Part shown: one piece after another, positions 15,879 through 23,446 of the stretch
Layout of the letters: the number at the start of each line of letters is the position of its first letter
Numbering within the stretch: position 1 is the first letter of the stretch
Assembly: GCF_902463975.1 (NCBI RefSeq)
Contig: NZ_CABQHJ010000008.1
Location: 9,137 to 73,136 of the forward strand
Length of the DNA stretch: 64,000 nucleotides
Origin: Phascolarctobacterium_A sp902463975
Lineage (GTDB): Bacteria > Bacillota > Negativicutes > Acidaminococcales > Acidaminococcaceae
Direction: 5' to 3'
The notes under the pieces: generated by a model
Told to the model about the DNA's origin: nothing
What the model saw: only the letters and a program-made list of their open reading frames with translations
The model's database searches: none
Program-made: the position numbers and the translations under genes

Positions 15879-17129
15879 ATGGCACGTATTATAGACAGTG
15901 ACTTTCTGCACCGGGCGCTGCTGCATTTTTATGGCTACAGCAGCTTCCGCACAGGGCAGGAAGAAATTATAAGTGAAATATTACATGGACAGCCTGTTTT
16001 AGCAGTGCTGCCTACGGGTGCAGGCAAGAGCATCTGCTTTCAGCTGCCTTCACTGTTGCTGAAGGGTGTGACGCTGGTAATCTCGCCGCTGATATCGCTT
16101 ATGAAGGATCAGGCGGAGGCGCTGACGGCCCGCGGTATTCCTGCCGCTTATCTTGACAGTAGCATGAGCAGTAACGAATACGGCAGGGTGCTGCATGCCG
16201 CCCTCAACAAGCAGTGCAAGTTTTTATATGTGGCACCGGAGCGATTAGTCAACCAGCAATTTATTGATTTCGCCCGCCAGGCCTATATTACGATGGTGGC
16301 GGTGGACGAGGCGCACTGCGTATCGCAGTGGGGACACAGCTTCCGCAAGGAGTATTATAATATCCCTGATTTTATTCAGACCTTGCCGACCAAGCCGTTG
16401 GTGGCAGCCTTTACGGCTACGGCGACACCGGATGTGCGCCGCGATATCATCAAGCGCCTGGGCATTCCGGAGGCAAAAATTGTGGTGACGGGTTTTGACA
16501 GACCTAATCTGCATTTTGCTGTGCAACGCACGCAGGATAAGGACCGCTCGTTGTTGGAGTTTGTGCGCAAGCATAAAAAGGATTGCGGCGTAGTCTATTG
16601 TGCTACCCGCAATAAGGTGGAAAGCGTGACGCAGCTTTTGCGGCGCCAAGGCTTCAGTGCCTTGCGCTATCACGCGGGCCTGACGCCGGAGGAGCGGCGT
16701 GAGAATCAGAATGCCTTCGTCGGCGGCAGCGTGCCGCTGATTGTAGCAACTAATGCTTTTGGTATGGGTATTGATAAGCCTGATGTGCGCTTTGTGGTGC
16801 ATTATAATATGCCCAAGGATATTGAAAGCTATTACCAGGAGGCAGGACGCGCAGGGCGCGACGGCCTGCCGGCGGAATGTCTGCTGCTTTACGATAAGGC
16901 GGATATTGCGGTCAACACCTATCTCATCGGCCATGACCAGCCTGATTTGACCTGGAAGGAGCATGAACTGCAGCTGCTCGGCAAAATGACCAACTACTGC
17001 AATACATCCATGTGCCTGCGCAAGGTACTGCTGGAATATTTTGGTGAAAAAACAACGTCGCAGTGCAACAATTGCGGCAACTGCGACGTGAATAAGAACG
17101 CTTCGTGGCGTAAGTTTTTGAAGTTTTAA
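15879..17129 (+). CDS. Short RecQ-type DNA helicase (no RQC winged helix or HRDC)
   Basis: A 416-residue RecQ-like ATP-dependent helicase. Visible motifs: FRTGQEEII (motif 0), LPTGAGKSICFQLP (Walker A), VDEAHCVSQWGHSF (DEAH with aromatic-rich loop), AFTATATPDVR, FGMGIDKPDVRFV and YYQEAGRAGRDG. Zinc-type cysteines close the protein (CNTSMC ... CNNCGNC). The chain stops there, so the RQC winged-helix and HRDC domains of full RecQ are absent. ATG 15879 has an AAGGGAG site; an upstream frame extension to 15825 is not supported. It converges on the next gene, with 3 bases between stops. Confidence 0.85.
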   Translation: MARIIDSDFLHRALLHFYGYSSFRTGQEEIISEILHGQPVLAVLPTGAGKSICFQLPSLLLKGVTLVISPLISLMKDQAEALTARGIPAAYLDSSMSSNEYGRVLHAALNKQCKFLYVAPERLVNQQFIDFARQAYITMVAVDEAHCVSQWGHSFRKEYYNIPDFIQTLPTKPLVAAFTATATPDVRRDIIKRLGIPEAKIVVTGFDRPNLHFAVQRTQDKDRSLLEFVRKHKKDCGVVYCATRNKVESVTQLLRRQGFSALRYHAGLTPEERRENQNAFVGGSVPLIVATNAFGMGIDKPDVRFVVHYNMPKDIESYYQEAGRAGRDGLPAECLLLYDKADIAVNTYLIGHDQPDLTWKEHELQLLGKMTNYCNTSMCLRKVLLEYFGEKTTSQCNNCGNCDVNKNASWRKFLKF

Positions 17130-17132
17130 ATT

Positions 17133-17804
17133 TTAGTCGATATCAATGGTATTGCCCGGTTTTACAATAAGCACCTTGCTGTCGGTTTCGTCCTCAACGG
17201 CAGCCTTGAAGGCTTCCACGTCCTGAGCGATGGGCGGCCAGGTGTTGTAATGTACGGGGATAACGTATTTTGCCTGCAGCAGCTTGCAGGCGATAAGCGC
17301 ATCATTGGGGTCCATAGTGAAGTTGCCGCCTATAGGAAGCACTGCATAGTCAAAAGCGTCGAGCTTGGGCAGTAGCTGCATATCGCTGAAGAGTGCGGTG
17401 TCACCGGCGAAGTACAGCTTGGTGCCGTAGAAATCGATGACGATACCGCAGGCGTGACCACCGGGAATGCCGCTGCCATGGAAGGCCAGCGTCAGGCGTA
17501 CCTTGCCGAAGGGAAATTTAAAGGTGCCGCCAAGATGCATAGCGTGTGCTTTGCAGCCGGCATCCTGCGCCAGACCGCAGATTTCGGCAGTGGAGATGAT
17601 GGTAGCGTCACAATTTTTGGCGATTTCAAAGGCACTGCCCAAATGGTCGAAGTGACCGTGGCTGACGAAAATATAATCAACCTTAATGTCTTTGGCGGTG
17701 AGTCCTTCCGGATTATCGTCCAGATACGGGTCGAAGATGATAGCGGAATTGTTTTTTTCCAGCATAAAGCAGGCGTGGTTGATGAAATGGAATTTTGCGG
17801 ACAT
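17133..17804 (-). CDS. UPF0173-type metal-dependent hydrolase (metallo-beta-lactamase fold)
   Basis: A 223-residue MBL-fold protein on the minus strand. Zinc motif: SHGHFDHLG (HxHxDH) near residue 50; FAGDTALF near 132 supplies the Asp; a late VIPVHYNTWP gives the last His. The N-terminus MSAKFHFINHACFML fits the UPF0173 group, whose substrate is not settled. An AGGAGG-type site (CCTCC at 17812-17816 on plus) precedes the ATG. The 195 bases upstream are shared with the divergent gene at 18000. Confidence 0.88.
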   Translation of the reverse strand: MSAKFHFINHACFMLEKNNSAIIFDPYLDDNPEGLTAKDIKVDYIFVSHGHFDHLGSAFEIAKNCDATIISTAEICGLAQDAGCKAHAMHLGGTFKFPFGKVRLTLAFHGSGIPGGHACGIVIDFYGTKLYFAGDTALFSDMQLLPKLDAFDYAVLPIGGNFTMDPNDALIACKLLQAKYVIPVHYNTWPPIAQDVEAFKAAVEDETDSKVLIVKPGNTIDID

Positions 17805-17999
17805 AATTTTCCCTCCTTAATTTGACAAGCTGATTGCTACTTCATATTAAATAAGATAGCGCTTGACTGTTATCTTATAAATATTATAGCTTAAATCTAC
17901 TTTTTTGTGAATTCCTCACTGCAGGGGTGGGAAAAACTTTACAATTTTGCCTCAGGTGCGGTAAAATTGATAGCGTGATATATATAGGAGTAATGCGCT

Positions 18000-18947
18000 A
18001 TGAAATATAAAAAAATTACTTTTGCGTGTGTTCTGCTGGGCCTGTCGCTGTATGCCGGCGTGTGTGCGGCAACTGTGCGCGAGGTCGCTGATGAAGCGCC
18101 TGCCTCTAAGCAGACCATTATCGCTGATAAAAAGGATAAGAAGCTGCTGAACAAAAAGCAACGCGCTGTCCAAATAACTCAGGAAAAGGATAAAATCGTT
18201 GTATCTACCAAACCGGTGGCTAAACCGCCTGCCGGTACGATAAATGTTCCTGCCGCTCCGCGTCCGTCGCTGCTGCAGGAGAAGGACGGCAAGTTTTATT
18301 TTTCCGGTACTCAGCTGCCGGATGATTACCGTAATATCGCTATTTATGGTGAGGCGATTGCCAGTAAGGCGCAGGCTGTTGCCTATATTTTGGCGGCTAA
18401 CCCGGCTGTGAAACTGGCCTGCCCGGTGGAGGAGCTGGTTGAGCTGTACTGGCAGGAGGCTAAGCGTGAAAACGTGCGCCCAGACCTTGCCCTGGCGCAA
18501 TCGTTGGTGGAAACAGGCGCTTACCGTTATGGCGGTGACGTGCTGCACCATCAGAACAATTTTTGCGGGTTGGGTACTATCGGCGGTGGTGTGCGCGGTG
18601 CGTCCTTTGCTACGCCGCAAATGGGAGTGCGTGCGCATATCCAGCATCTGCTGGCTTATACGCAGACGAAGCGCCCATCAACGGATATTGTTGATCCGCG
18701 CTATGATTTGGCGCATAATATCCGCCTGGAGCGTGGTGTTGTCAACACCTGGTACGGTTTGAACGGCACTTGGGCGATGGGCTCGCTGTATTGCGAAAAG
18801 ATTATGGCTACCTATCAGAAAATCCTGGCACAGCAGCCTGCTGAGCCGGAGATTAAGCCTGCACCGGCTCAACCGGTTAAGGAAAAGAATAAAAAGAAAC
18901 GCAGTATGAAGCAGAGAGTTTCCGAAATACTGCAGGAGAAAAAATAA
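18000..18947 (+). CDS. Exported glucosaminidase-family peptidoglycan hydrolase
   Basis: A 315-residue protein with a signal peptide (MKYKKITFACVLLGLSLYAG, cleavage near AxA at 23-25) and a basic low-complexity linker to about residue 90. The C-terminal glucosaminidase (FlgJ/LytG-like) domain follows: PDLALAQSLVETGAY with the catalytic Glu, NNFCGLGTIGGG, ATPQMGVRAHIQHL. It probably cleaves peptidoglycan glycan strands in the periplasm. A lysine-rich tail (KEKNKKKRSMKQR) follows the domain. A weak promoter (TTTACA near 17938, TAAAAT near 17961) is possible. Confidence 0.85.
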   Translation: MKYKKITFACVLLGLSLYAGVCAATVREVADEAPASKQTIIADKKDKKLLNKKQRAVQITQEKDKIVVSTKPVAKPPAGTINVPAAPRPSLLQEKDGKFYFSGTQLPDDYRNIAIYGEAIASKAQAVAYILAANPAVKLACPVEELVELYWQEAKRENVRPDLALAQSLVETGAYRYGGDVLHHQNNFCGLGTIGGGVRGASFATPQMGVRAHIQHLLAYTQTKRPSTDIVDPRYDLAHNIRLERGVVNTWYGLNGTWAMGSLYCEKIMATYQKILAQQPAEPEIKPAPAQPVKEKNKKKRSMKQRVSEILQEKK

Positions 18948-18990
18948 ATTAACGACTGCGCTGCAGTCAGATGAGGAGGCATTCAGTAAA

Positions 18991-19470
18991 ATGCATATAG
19001 TTTTAGTTGAACCGGAAATTCCCGGCAATACCGGTAATATTGCACGTCTGTGCGCAGCAACCGGCTGTCACCTGCATTTGGTCCGTCCGCTTGGTTTTTC
19101 CGTGGAGGATAAATATTTGAAGCGTGCAGGTCTGGATTATTGGCATCTTGTTGATATCCATTATTATGACAGCGTTTATGAGGTGCTGGAAAAATACAAG
19201 GATAACCCCAAGTATTTCCTGACGACGAAGGCACACAGCTCTTATGCCGATGTGCAGTATGCTCAGGACAGTCTGCTGATTTTCGGCAAGGAAACTGCCG
19301 GTCTGCCGGAAACCTTGCTGCACGAATATCCCGAAAGCTGCATCCGTATTCCGATGATTGAGGATGCACGCTCTTTGAACTTGTCCAATTCCGTGGCGAT
19401 TGTGGCTTATGAGGCTCTGCGCCAGAACGGTTTTGCTGATTTAACCCTTTATGGAGGAGAATATAAATGA
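18991..19470 (+). CDS. trmL: tRNA (cytidine/uridine-34 2'-O)-methyltransferase TrmL
   Basis: A 159-residue SPOUT methyltransferase acting on the wobble base of leucine tRNAs. Family motifs: EPEIPGNTGNIARLCAATG at the N-terminus, FGKETAGLPE near 100 and RIPMIEDARSLNLSNSVAI near 125, which form the SAM knot. An AGGAGG site lies at 18973-18978. The stop overlaps the next ATG by four bases (ATGA), coupling it to queD. Confidence 0.93.
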   Translation: MHIVLVEPEIPGNTGNIARLCAATGCHLHLVRPLGFSVEDKYLKRAGLDYWHLVDIHYYDSVYEVLEKYKDNPKYFLTTKAHSSYADVQYAQDSLLIFGKETAGLPETLLHEYPESCIRIPMIEDARSLNLSNSVAIVAYEALRQNGFADLTLYGGEYK

Positions 19471-19823
19471 TAATTATCAAGGAATTTGATTTTGACGCTG
19501 CGCATTATCTGCCTGCCTATAACGGCAAGTGCGAGCATTTGCACGGTCATACCTATAAGCTGGTGGTAAAGGTGGAGGGCACTCCCGACCACGAGGGTAT
19601 GGTTATTGATTTTATTAAGCTGAAGAATCTGGTGAAGGACGAGGTGCTGTCGCATCTGGACCACGCCTGCCTGAATGATATTCTGCTCGTGCCTTCTGCA
19701 GAAAATATCAGTGTCTGGGTTTGGAATAAGCTGGTTGAGCTGCTGAAGAGCGACCGTTATCATTTATATGAAGTAGAAGTTTGGGAAACTCGCACCAGTG
19801 GCTGCGTGTACAGAGGTGAATGA
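19467..19823 (+). CDS. queD: 6-pyruvoyltetrahydropterin synthase family protein (QueD; possible dual folate role)
   Basis: A 118-residue COG0720 protein. Zinc histidines: FDAAHYLP (His about 12) and LHGHTY (two His). Catalytic motif C-E-H-L-H-G-H carries both the Cys of queuosine-type enzymes and the adjacent Glu of PTPS-III enzymes that replace FolB. The late LDHACLND and WETRTSGC are usual. It sits between trmL and folE2-folP-folK, and no folB is present in the window. This supports a dual role in queuosine and folate synthesis (inference from the known motif rule). Confidence 0.88.
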   Translation: MIIIKEFDFDAAHYLPAYNGKCEHLHGHTYKLVVKVEGTPDHEGMVIDFIKLKNLVKDEVLSHLDHACLNDILLVPSAENISVWVWNKLVELLKSDRYHLYEVEVWETRTSGCVYRGE

Positions 19824-19824
19824 C

Positions 19825-20601
19825 GTGAAGGATGTACAAAGCGAAAAGGATTTACGCAATATTCCTTTGAAGCATGTGGGAATAAAGGGCCTGCGTTGGC
19901 CGATTGAGCTGCGCGATAAAGCACGCGGTACGCAGCACAGCGTAGCGGAGGTAACACTGGCGGTTGATTTGCCGCATGATATGCGCGGTACGCACATGAG
20001 CCGTTTTGTGGAATGTTTGCGTACTCTAGGCCCTGTGGGACTCGCTGATGTGGAGGCTATTTTAGACCAGCTGAAGCAGCATTTGCAGGCGGAAAGAGCT
20101 TTTATCGAGCTGAAGTTCCCGTATTTTGTGACGAAGAAGGCTCCTGTGAGCGGCATGGAAGCGCCGTTGGATATTGATTGCGTGTATAAGGCCGAGAAGG
20201 GCGAGAAGCTGCGTTGGCGTATTACTGCTGTTGTACCAGTGCAGACGCTGTGCCCCTGCTCCAAGGAAATCAGTGAGTACGGTGCGCATAATCAGCGCGC
20301 CTGGGCGAAGCTGGAGGTTGAGGCGCAGGAGATGGTGTGGCTGGAGGAGCTGGTGGAATATGCCGAGGCTTCCGCAAGCACGCCGCTTTACGGTCTTTTG
20401 AAGCGCCCCGATGAAAAATATGTTACGGAGCATGCTTATGAAAATCCGCGTTTTGTAGAGGATGCTGTGCGTGAGGTTGCTTTGCGTCTGGAGGCAGATA
20501 AGCGTATTACCTGGTATCGCGCAGAGGTGGAGAGCATGGAAAGCATCCATAATCATAACGCTTTTGCTGTTGTGGAAAAAGGTGAGAATGAATGTTATTA
20601 A
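19825..20601 (+). CDS. folE2: GTP cyclohydrolase FolE2 (type IB)
   Basis: A 258-residue GTP cyclohydrolase IB, which makes 7,8-dihydroneopterin triphosphate for folate and queuosine without the zinc requirement of FolE. N-terminus MKDVQSEKDLRNIPL is typical. The catalytic region shows TLCPCSKEISEYGAHNQR, and a late SIHNHNAF is seen. The frame is open from 19798, but GTG 19825 has GAGGTGA (19813-19819) 5 bases away and matches homologues. The start lies just after the queD stop, and the end overlaps folP by 10 bases. Confidence 0.93.
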   Translation: MKDVQSEKDLRNIPLKHVGIKGLRWPIELRDKARGTQHSVAEVTLAVDLPHDMRGTHMSRFVECLRTLGPVGLADVEAILDQLKQHLQAERAFIELKFPYFVTKKAPVSGMEAPLDIDCVYKAEKGEKLRWRITAVVPVQTLCPCSKEISEYGAHNQRAWAKLEVEAQEMVWLEELVEYAEASASTPLYGLLKRPDEKYVTEHAYENPRFVEDAVREVALRLEADKRITWYRAEVESMESIHNHNAFAVVEKGENECY

Positions 20602-21785
20602 AGGTTAACCGTGAAGGCTTGGAGGCAGCGCTGGCAAGCATCGGCGCTCATGCCGACAGTCTGCCTATTTTTGCTCATAAGGCGGAGATTATTCCATTCA
20701 AGCTGCTGGGTGTGCGTACTCCGGCAGCGAATATTATCAAGCAGGAGATGCTGGCAGTGGGCGGCGACGCCGTAACGCCTGTCGGTGCTGTTACCTGCGC
20801 TGCAAAGTATGTTGATATTTTGCTTTTGGGTACGCTGAAGCATTATAAGGTACTGCTGAAGAAAATGGCGCAGATGCCTTATTTTGGTATTCCTCAGGCT
20901 GCTATTGATCTGGAGATGGCGCTGACGCCGCAAAAGCTGCGCACTACTCTGGCTGACGGCCGCGTGCTGACCTATGAGAAGATGTGCGTGATGGGCATTT
21001 TGAACGTTACGCCGGATTCTTTTTATGAGGGCAGCCGTGTTCCTGCTATGGAGGAGCTGGTGGAGCGTGCCGGCAGAATGCTTGCTGCGGGTGCCGGTGT
21101 GCTGGATATCGGCGGTGAGTCTACCCGTCCGGGCAGCGACAGCGTTGACGGGGAGGAGGAGCGCCGCCGCGTAGTTCCTGCGATTGCTGCTTTGCGCAAG
21201 GCTTATCCCGATGCTGTTATTTCTATCGATACCTATCGTGCGGATACGGCGGAGGCAGCTATTGCTGCCGGTGCTGATATGATTAACGATATCAGCGCAA
21301 TGGAGGCTGACCCGCGCATGGCTGATGTGGTTGTGGCAACTAAAGCGCCGATTATTCTTATGCATATGCGCGGTACGCCGAAGAATATGCAGCAGAACTG
21401 CGAGTACAAGGATGTTGTGCAGGAGGTTGCCGTTTATCTGGCGCAGAGAGCACAGCTTTTGCGTGAGCGCGGTGTGAGTGCGGATAAGATTATTCTGGAT
21501 CCGGGTATCGGCTTTGCGAAGAATGTGGAGCAGAATTTGCTGTTGATGCGTGACCTGAAGGCTTTGACGAGCTTTGGTTATCCGGTGCTGCTGGCGGCTT
21601 CACGCAAGAGTACGCTTGGTGCTGTGCTGGGCGGTGTTCCGGCGGAGCAGCGTTTGGAGGGAACGATTGCGACGAGTCTGCAGGCAATTTACGCGGGGGC
21701 ACAGATGGTGCGCGTGCATGATGTTGAGGAGAATGTGCGGGCAATTCGCACGCTGGAGGCTATTTTGCGCGGCAGCGCGGAATAG
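20592..21785 (+). CDS. folP: Dihydropteroate synthase with N-terminal extension
   Basis: A 397-residue protein. The C-terminal 270 residues are dihydropteroate synthase: MGILNVTPDSFYEGS, DIGGESTRPGS, SIDTYRADTA, ILDPGIGFAKN and ASRKSTLG are all present. The first 120 or so residues form an extra domain seen in some clostridial and archaeal DHPS proteins; its role is unknown. It starts inside the folE2 end (TGTTATTAAAGG junction), so it is translationally coupled. Confidence 0.93.
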   Translation: MLLKVNREGLEAALASIGAHADSLPIFAHKAEIIPFKLLGVRTPAANIIKQEMLAVGGDAVTPVGAVTCAAKYVDILLLGTLKHYKVLLKKMAQMPYFGIPQAAIDLEMALTPQKLRTTLADGRVLTYEKMCVMGILNVTPDSFYEGSRVPAMEELVERAGRMLAAGAGVLDIGGESTRPGSDSVDGEEERRRVVPAIAALRKAYPDAVISIDTYRADTAEAAIAAGADMINDISAMEADPRMADVVVATKAPIILMHMRGTPKNMQQNCEYKDVVQEVAVYLAQRAQLLRERGVSADKIILDPGIGFAKNVEQNLLLMRDLKALTSFGYPVLLAASRKSTLGAVLGGVPAEQRLEGTIATSLQAIYAGAQMVRVHDVEENVRAIRTLEAILRGSAE

Positions 21786-22133
21786 GTTTGCTTAGCAATT
21801 ATCTGTCACGCTGCGACGGAATAATTACTGCGATAGTATCGCTTATTGTGTTACAGGAAGAAATGTTTTAGCAATTATTTGTCACGCTGCAGCGAAAAAT
21901 TTTTTAACGGCAATTTCGTGCGGAACAAAGACGAAATTGCAATAAACTCGCGCTAGGCGAAGCATTTTTCTGTAGAAGTCAGCTTAGCGCTCAAACAGTA
22001 TTGCAATTTCTGTTGTTCCAGGCACTCATTGCCTAAAATTTTTATGCTTTCGCCGTGACAGAATAATTGCTGCGACAGTATCGTTTATTTTGCTGCGTCT
22101 ATCATAAACACATCAAAAGAACAGGAGTCTTAA
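21786..22133 (+). repeat. Intergenic region of nested inverted and direct repeats
   Basis: No gene is seen between folP and folK. TTAGCAATTAT(C/T)TGTCACGCTGC occurs twice in direct orientation (21792-21814 and 21868-21890). An inverted relative lies at about 22052-22075 (GCCGTGACAGAATAATTGCTGC). A related string ATAATTACTGCGATAGTATCG lies at about 21821 and ATAATTGCTGCGACAGTATCG at about 22062. Inside, GCAATTTCGT (21910-21919) pairs with ACGAAATTGC (21931-21940). The folK SD (CAGGAG) is at 22122-22127. Confidence 0.65.
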
Positions 22134-22592
22134 ATGGCTATTGCATATGTTGCCTTGGGCAGTAACCTGGGCGATAAGAAAAAGAATTTACAGCGCGCGC
22201 TGATGCTGCTGATGCAGCAAGGCGTGGAGGTACTGCAGGTTTCCGGCTATTTTGCTACGGAGCCTTATGGTGTGACGGACCAGCCGCAGTTTTTGAATGC
22301 TGTGTGCAGGGTGCGCACTAATCTGGAGCCTGTGGCGCTTTTGCGTACGCTTTTGGCAACGGAGCTGGCGATGGGGCGTGTGCGCCTGCGTCATTGGGGT
22401 GAGCGTAATATTGATCTGGATTTGCTGCTTTACGAAAATGTCGTGATGCAGACGAAGGAGCTTATCTTGCCGCATCCCGATATGCAGAACAGGGATTTTG
22501 TCCTGCTGCCGCTTTTGGATATTGCGCCGGAGCTGGAGCATCCGCTGCTGCATAAGACTGTAAGGGAAATGGCGGAGGAACTGAATAAATAA
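22134..22592 (+). CDS. folK: Hydroxymethyldihydropterin pyrophosphokinase
   Basis: A 152-residue HPPK, which activates 6-hydroxymethyl-dihydropterin for FolP. Signatures: ALGSNLGDKKKNL at residues 6-18, RHWGERNIDLDLLLYE near 85-100, and LPHPDMQNRDFVLLPL near 110. Length is usual. It is separated from folP by the repeat region, but is functionally part of the same pathway. Confidence 0.93.
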   Translation: MAIAYVALGSNLGDKKKNLQRALMLLMQQGVEVLQVSGYFATEPYGVTDQPQFLNAVCRVRTNLEPVALLRTLLATELAMGRVRLRHWGERNIDLDLLLYENVVMQTKELILPHPDMQNRDFVLLPLLDIAPELEHPLLHKTVREMAEELNK

Positions 22593-22673
22593 TGCTATGG
22601 CATGAGCGATTTGTTTTACAGCAAATATGCGCTTGTGCTATAATTAAGAAAAAACATCTGGCAGGAGGTAGCT

Positions 22674-23075
22674 ATGAGAATAGATGGTGCCGGCGGTTGC
22701 TTTGATAACCGTCTTTATGAAGTTGATATTGACGTAGCCTGGAATATTGCCTTGCTGTGCGTCAATGAGATGGGTGTAACTATTGATGAGCAGGACGATG
22801 CTGCGCATCAGCTGCACTTCCATAACAAGAAAAAAATTATGCAGCTGGCTATGCAGTCTTTGGACGAGGAAACCGTACAGGTTATTATGGACTCTACCAA
22901 GGAGCGTCTGCAGATTTATAACTGGAAGCGTGAGGACAAAGAGGTTAACCAGTTCTATGAGCTGTTCGAAAAGAAGCTCACAGAATACCGTGCCTTTATT
23001 TTGTGCCCGAACTGCTCCGCAAAAATCAGCTCTTTGGTTAAGTTCTGCCCCGAGTGTGGCTGCAAAGTAAAATAA
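22674..23075 (+). CDS. Uncharacterised protein with C-terminal zinc ribbon
   Basis: A 133-residue protein. The first 100 residues are mixed alpha/beta with a charged helix (IMDSTKERLQIYNWKRED) and are not recognised. The last 25 hold CPNCSAKISSLVKFCPECG, a four-Cys zinc ribbon. AGGAGG (22664-22669) precedes ATG 22674. A bidirectional terminator follows. Function unknown. Confidence 0.7.
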   Translation: MRIDGAGGCFDNRLYEVDIDVAWNIALLCVNEMGVTIDEQDDAAHQLHFHNKKKIMQLAMQSLDEETVQVIMDSTKERLQIYNWKREDKEVNQFYELFEKKLTEYRAFILCPNCSAKISSLVKFCPECGCKVK

Positions 23076-23080
23076 GCGCA

Positions 23081-23121
23081 AAAAAAGAAACCAAATACCG
23101 ATTGGTATTTGGCTTCTTTTT
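23081..23121. terminator. Bidirectional terminator between the zinc-ribbon gene and rpmB
   Basis: CCAAATACC pairs with GGTATTTGG, flanked by A-rich and T-rich arms (AAAAAAGAAA / TTCTTTTT). It can therefore serve both convergent transcripts. Confidence 0.85.
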
Positions 23122-23134
23122 AAATCCGAACGGA

Positions 23135-23326
23135 TTAGATTGCGCGGTTAACTTTACCGGAACGCAGGCAACGGGTGCAAACGTTCAAGCGTTTAACAGA
23201 ACCTTCAACAACTGCTCTTACTTGTTGAATATTCGGGTTCCAAGCACGTTTGGTGTGTCTATTGGAGTGGCTGACGTTGTTGCCAGCGAGTTTTCCTTTA
23301 CCGCAGATTTCGCAGATAGATGCCAT
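23135..23326 (-). CDS. rpmB: 50S ribosomal protein L28 (zinc-binding form)
   Basis: A 63-residue protein, MASICEICGKG at the N-terminus, then NRHTKRAWNPNIQ, and VCTRCLRSGKV at the end. Two CxxC pairs mark the zinc-containing (C+) form. On the minus strand an AAGGAGGTGGG site directly precedes the ATG, which shows that the longer open frame up to 23413 is not the start. Transcribed divergently from recG. Confidence 0.95.
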   Translation of the reverse strand: MASICEICGKGKLAGNNVSHSNRHTKRAWNPNIQQVRAVVEGSVKRLNVCTRCLRSGKVNRAI

Positions 23327-23384
23327 TGTTTCCCACCTCCTTAAACGTGATAAGACATAAGGCACATTCAAATTTAACATGAGT

Positions 23385-23413
23385 ATCATACCATAAAGAG
23401 CGCAGAAAAGCAA
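23385..23413 (-). promoter_or_regulatory. rpmB promoter
   Basis: On the minus strand, TTGCTT (23413-23408) and TATGAT (23390-23385) are separated by 17 bases, 59 bases upstream of the rpmB ATG. Confidence 0.65.
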
Positions 23414-23446
23414 GGAAATTTTAAGATAAAGAGGGTATTTTTATAA

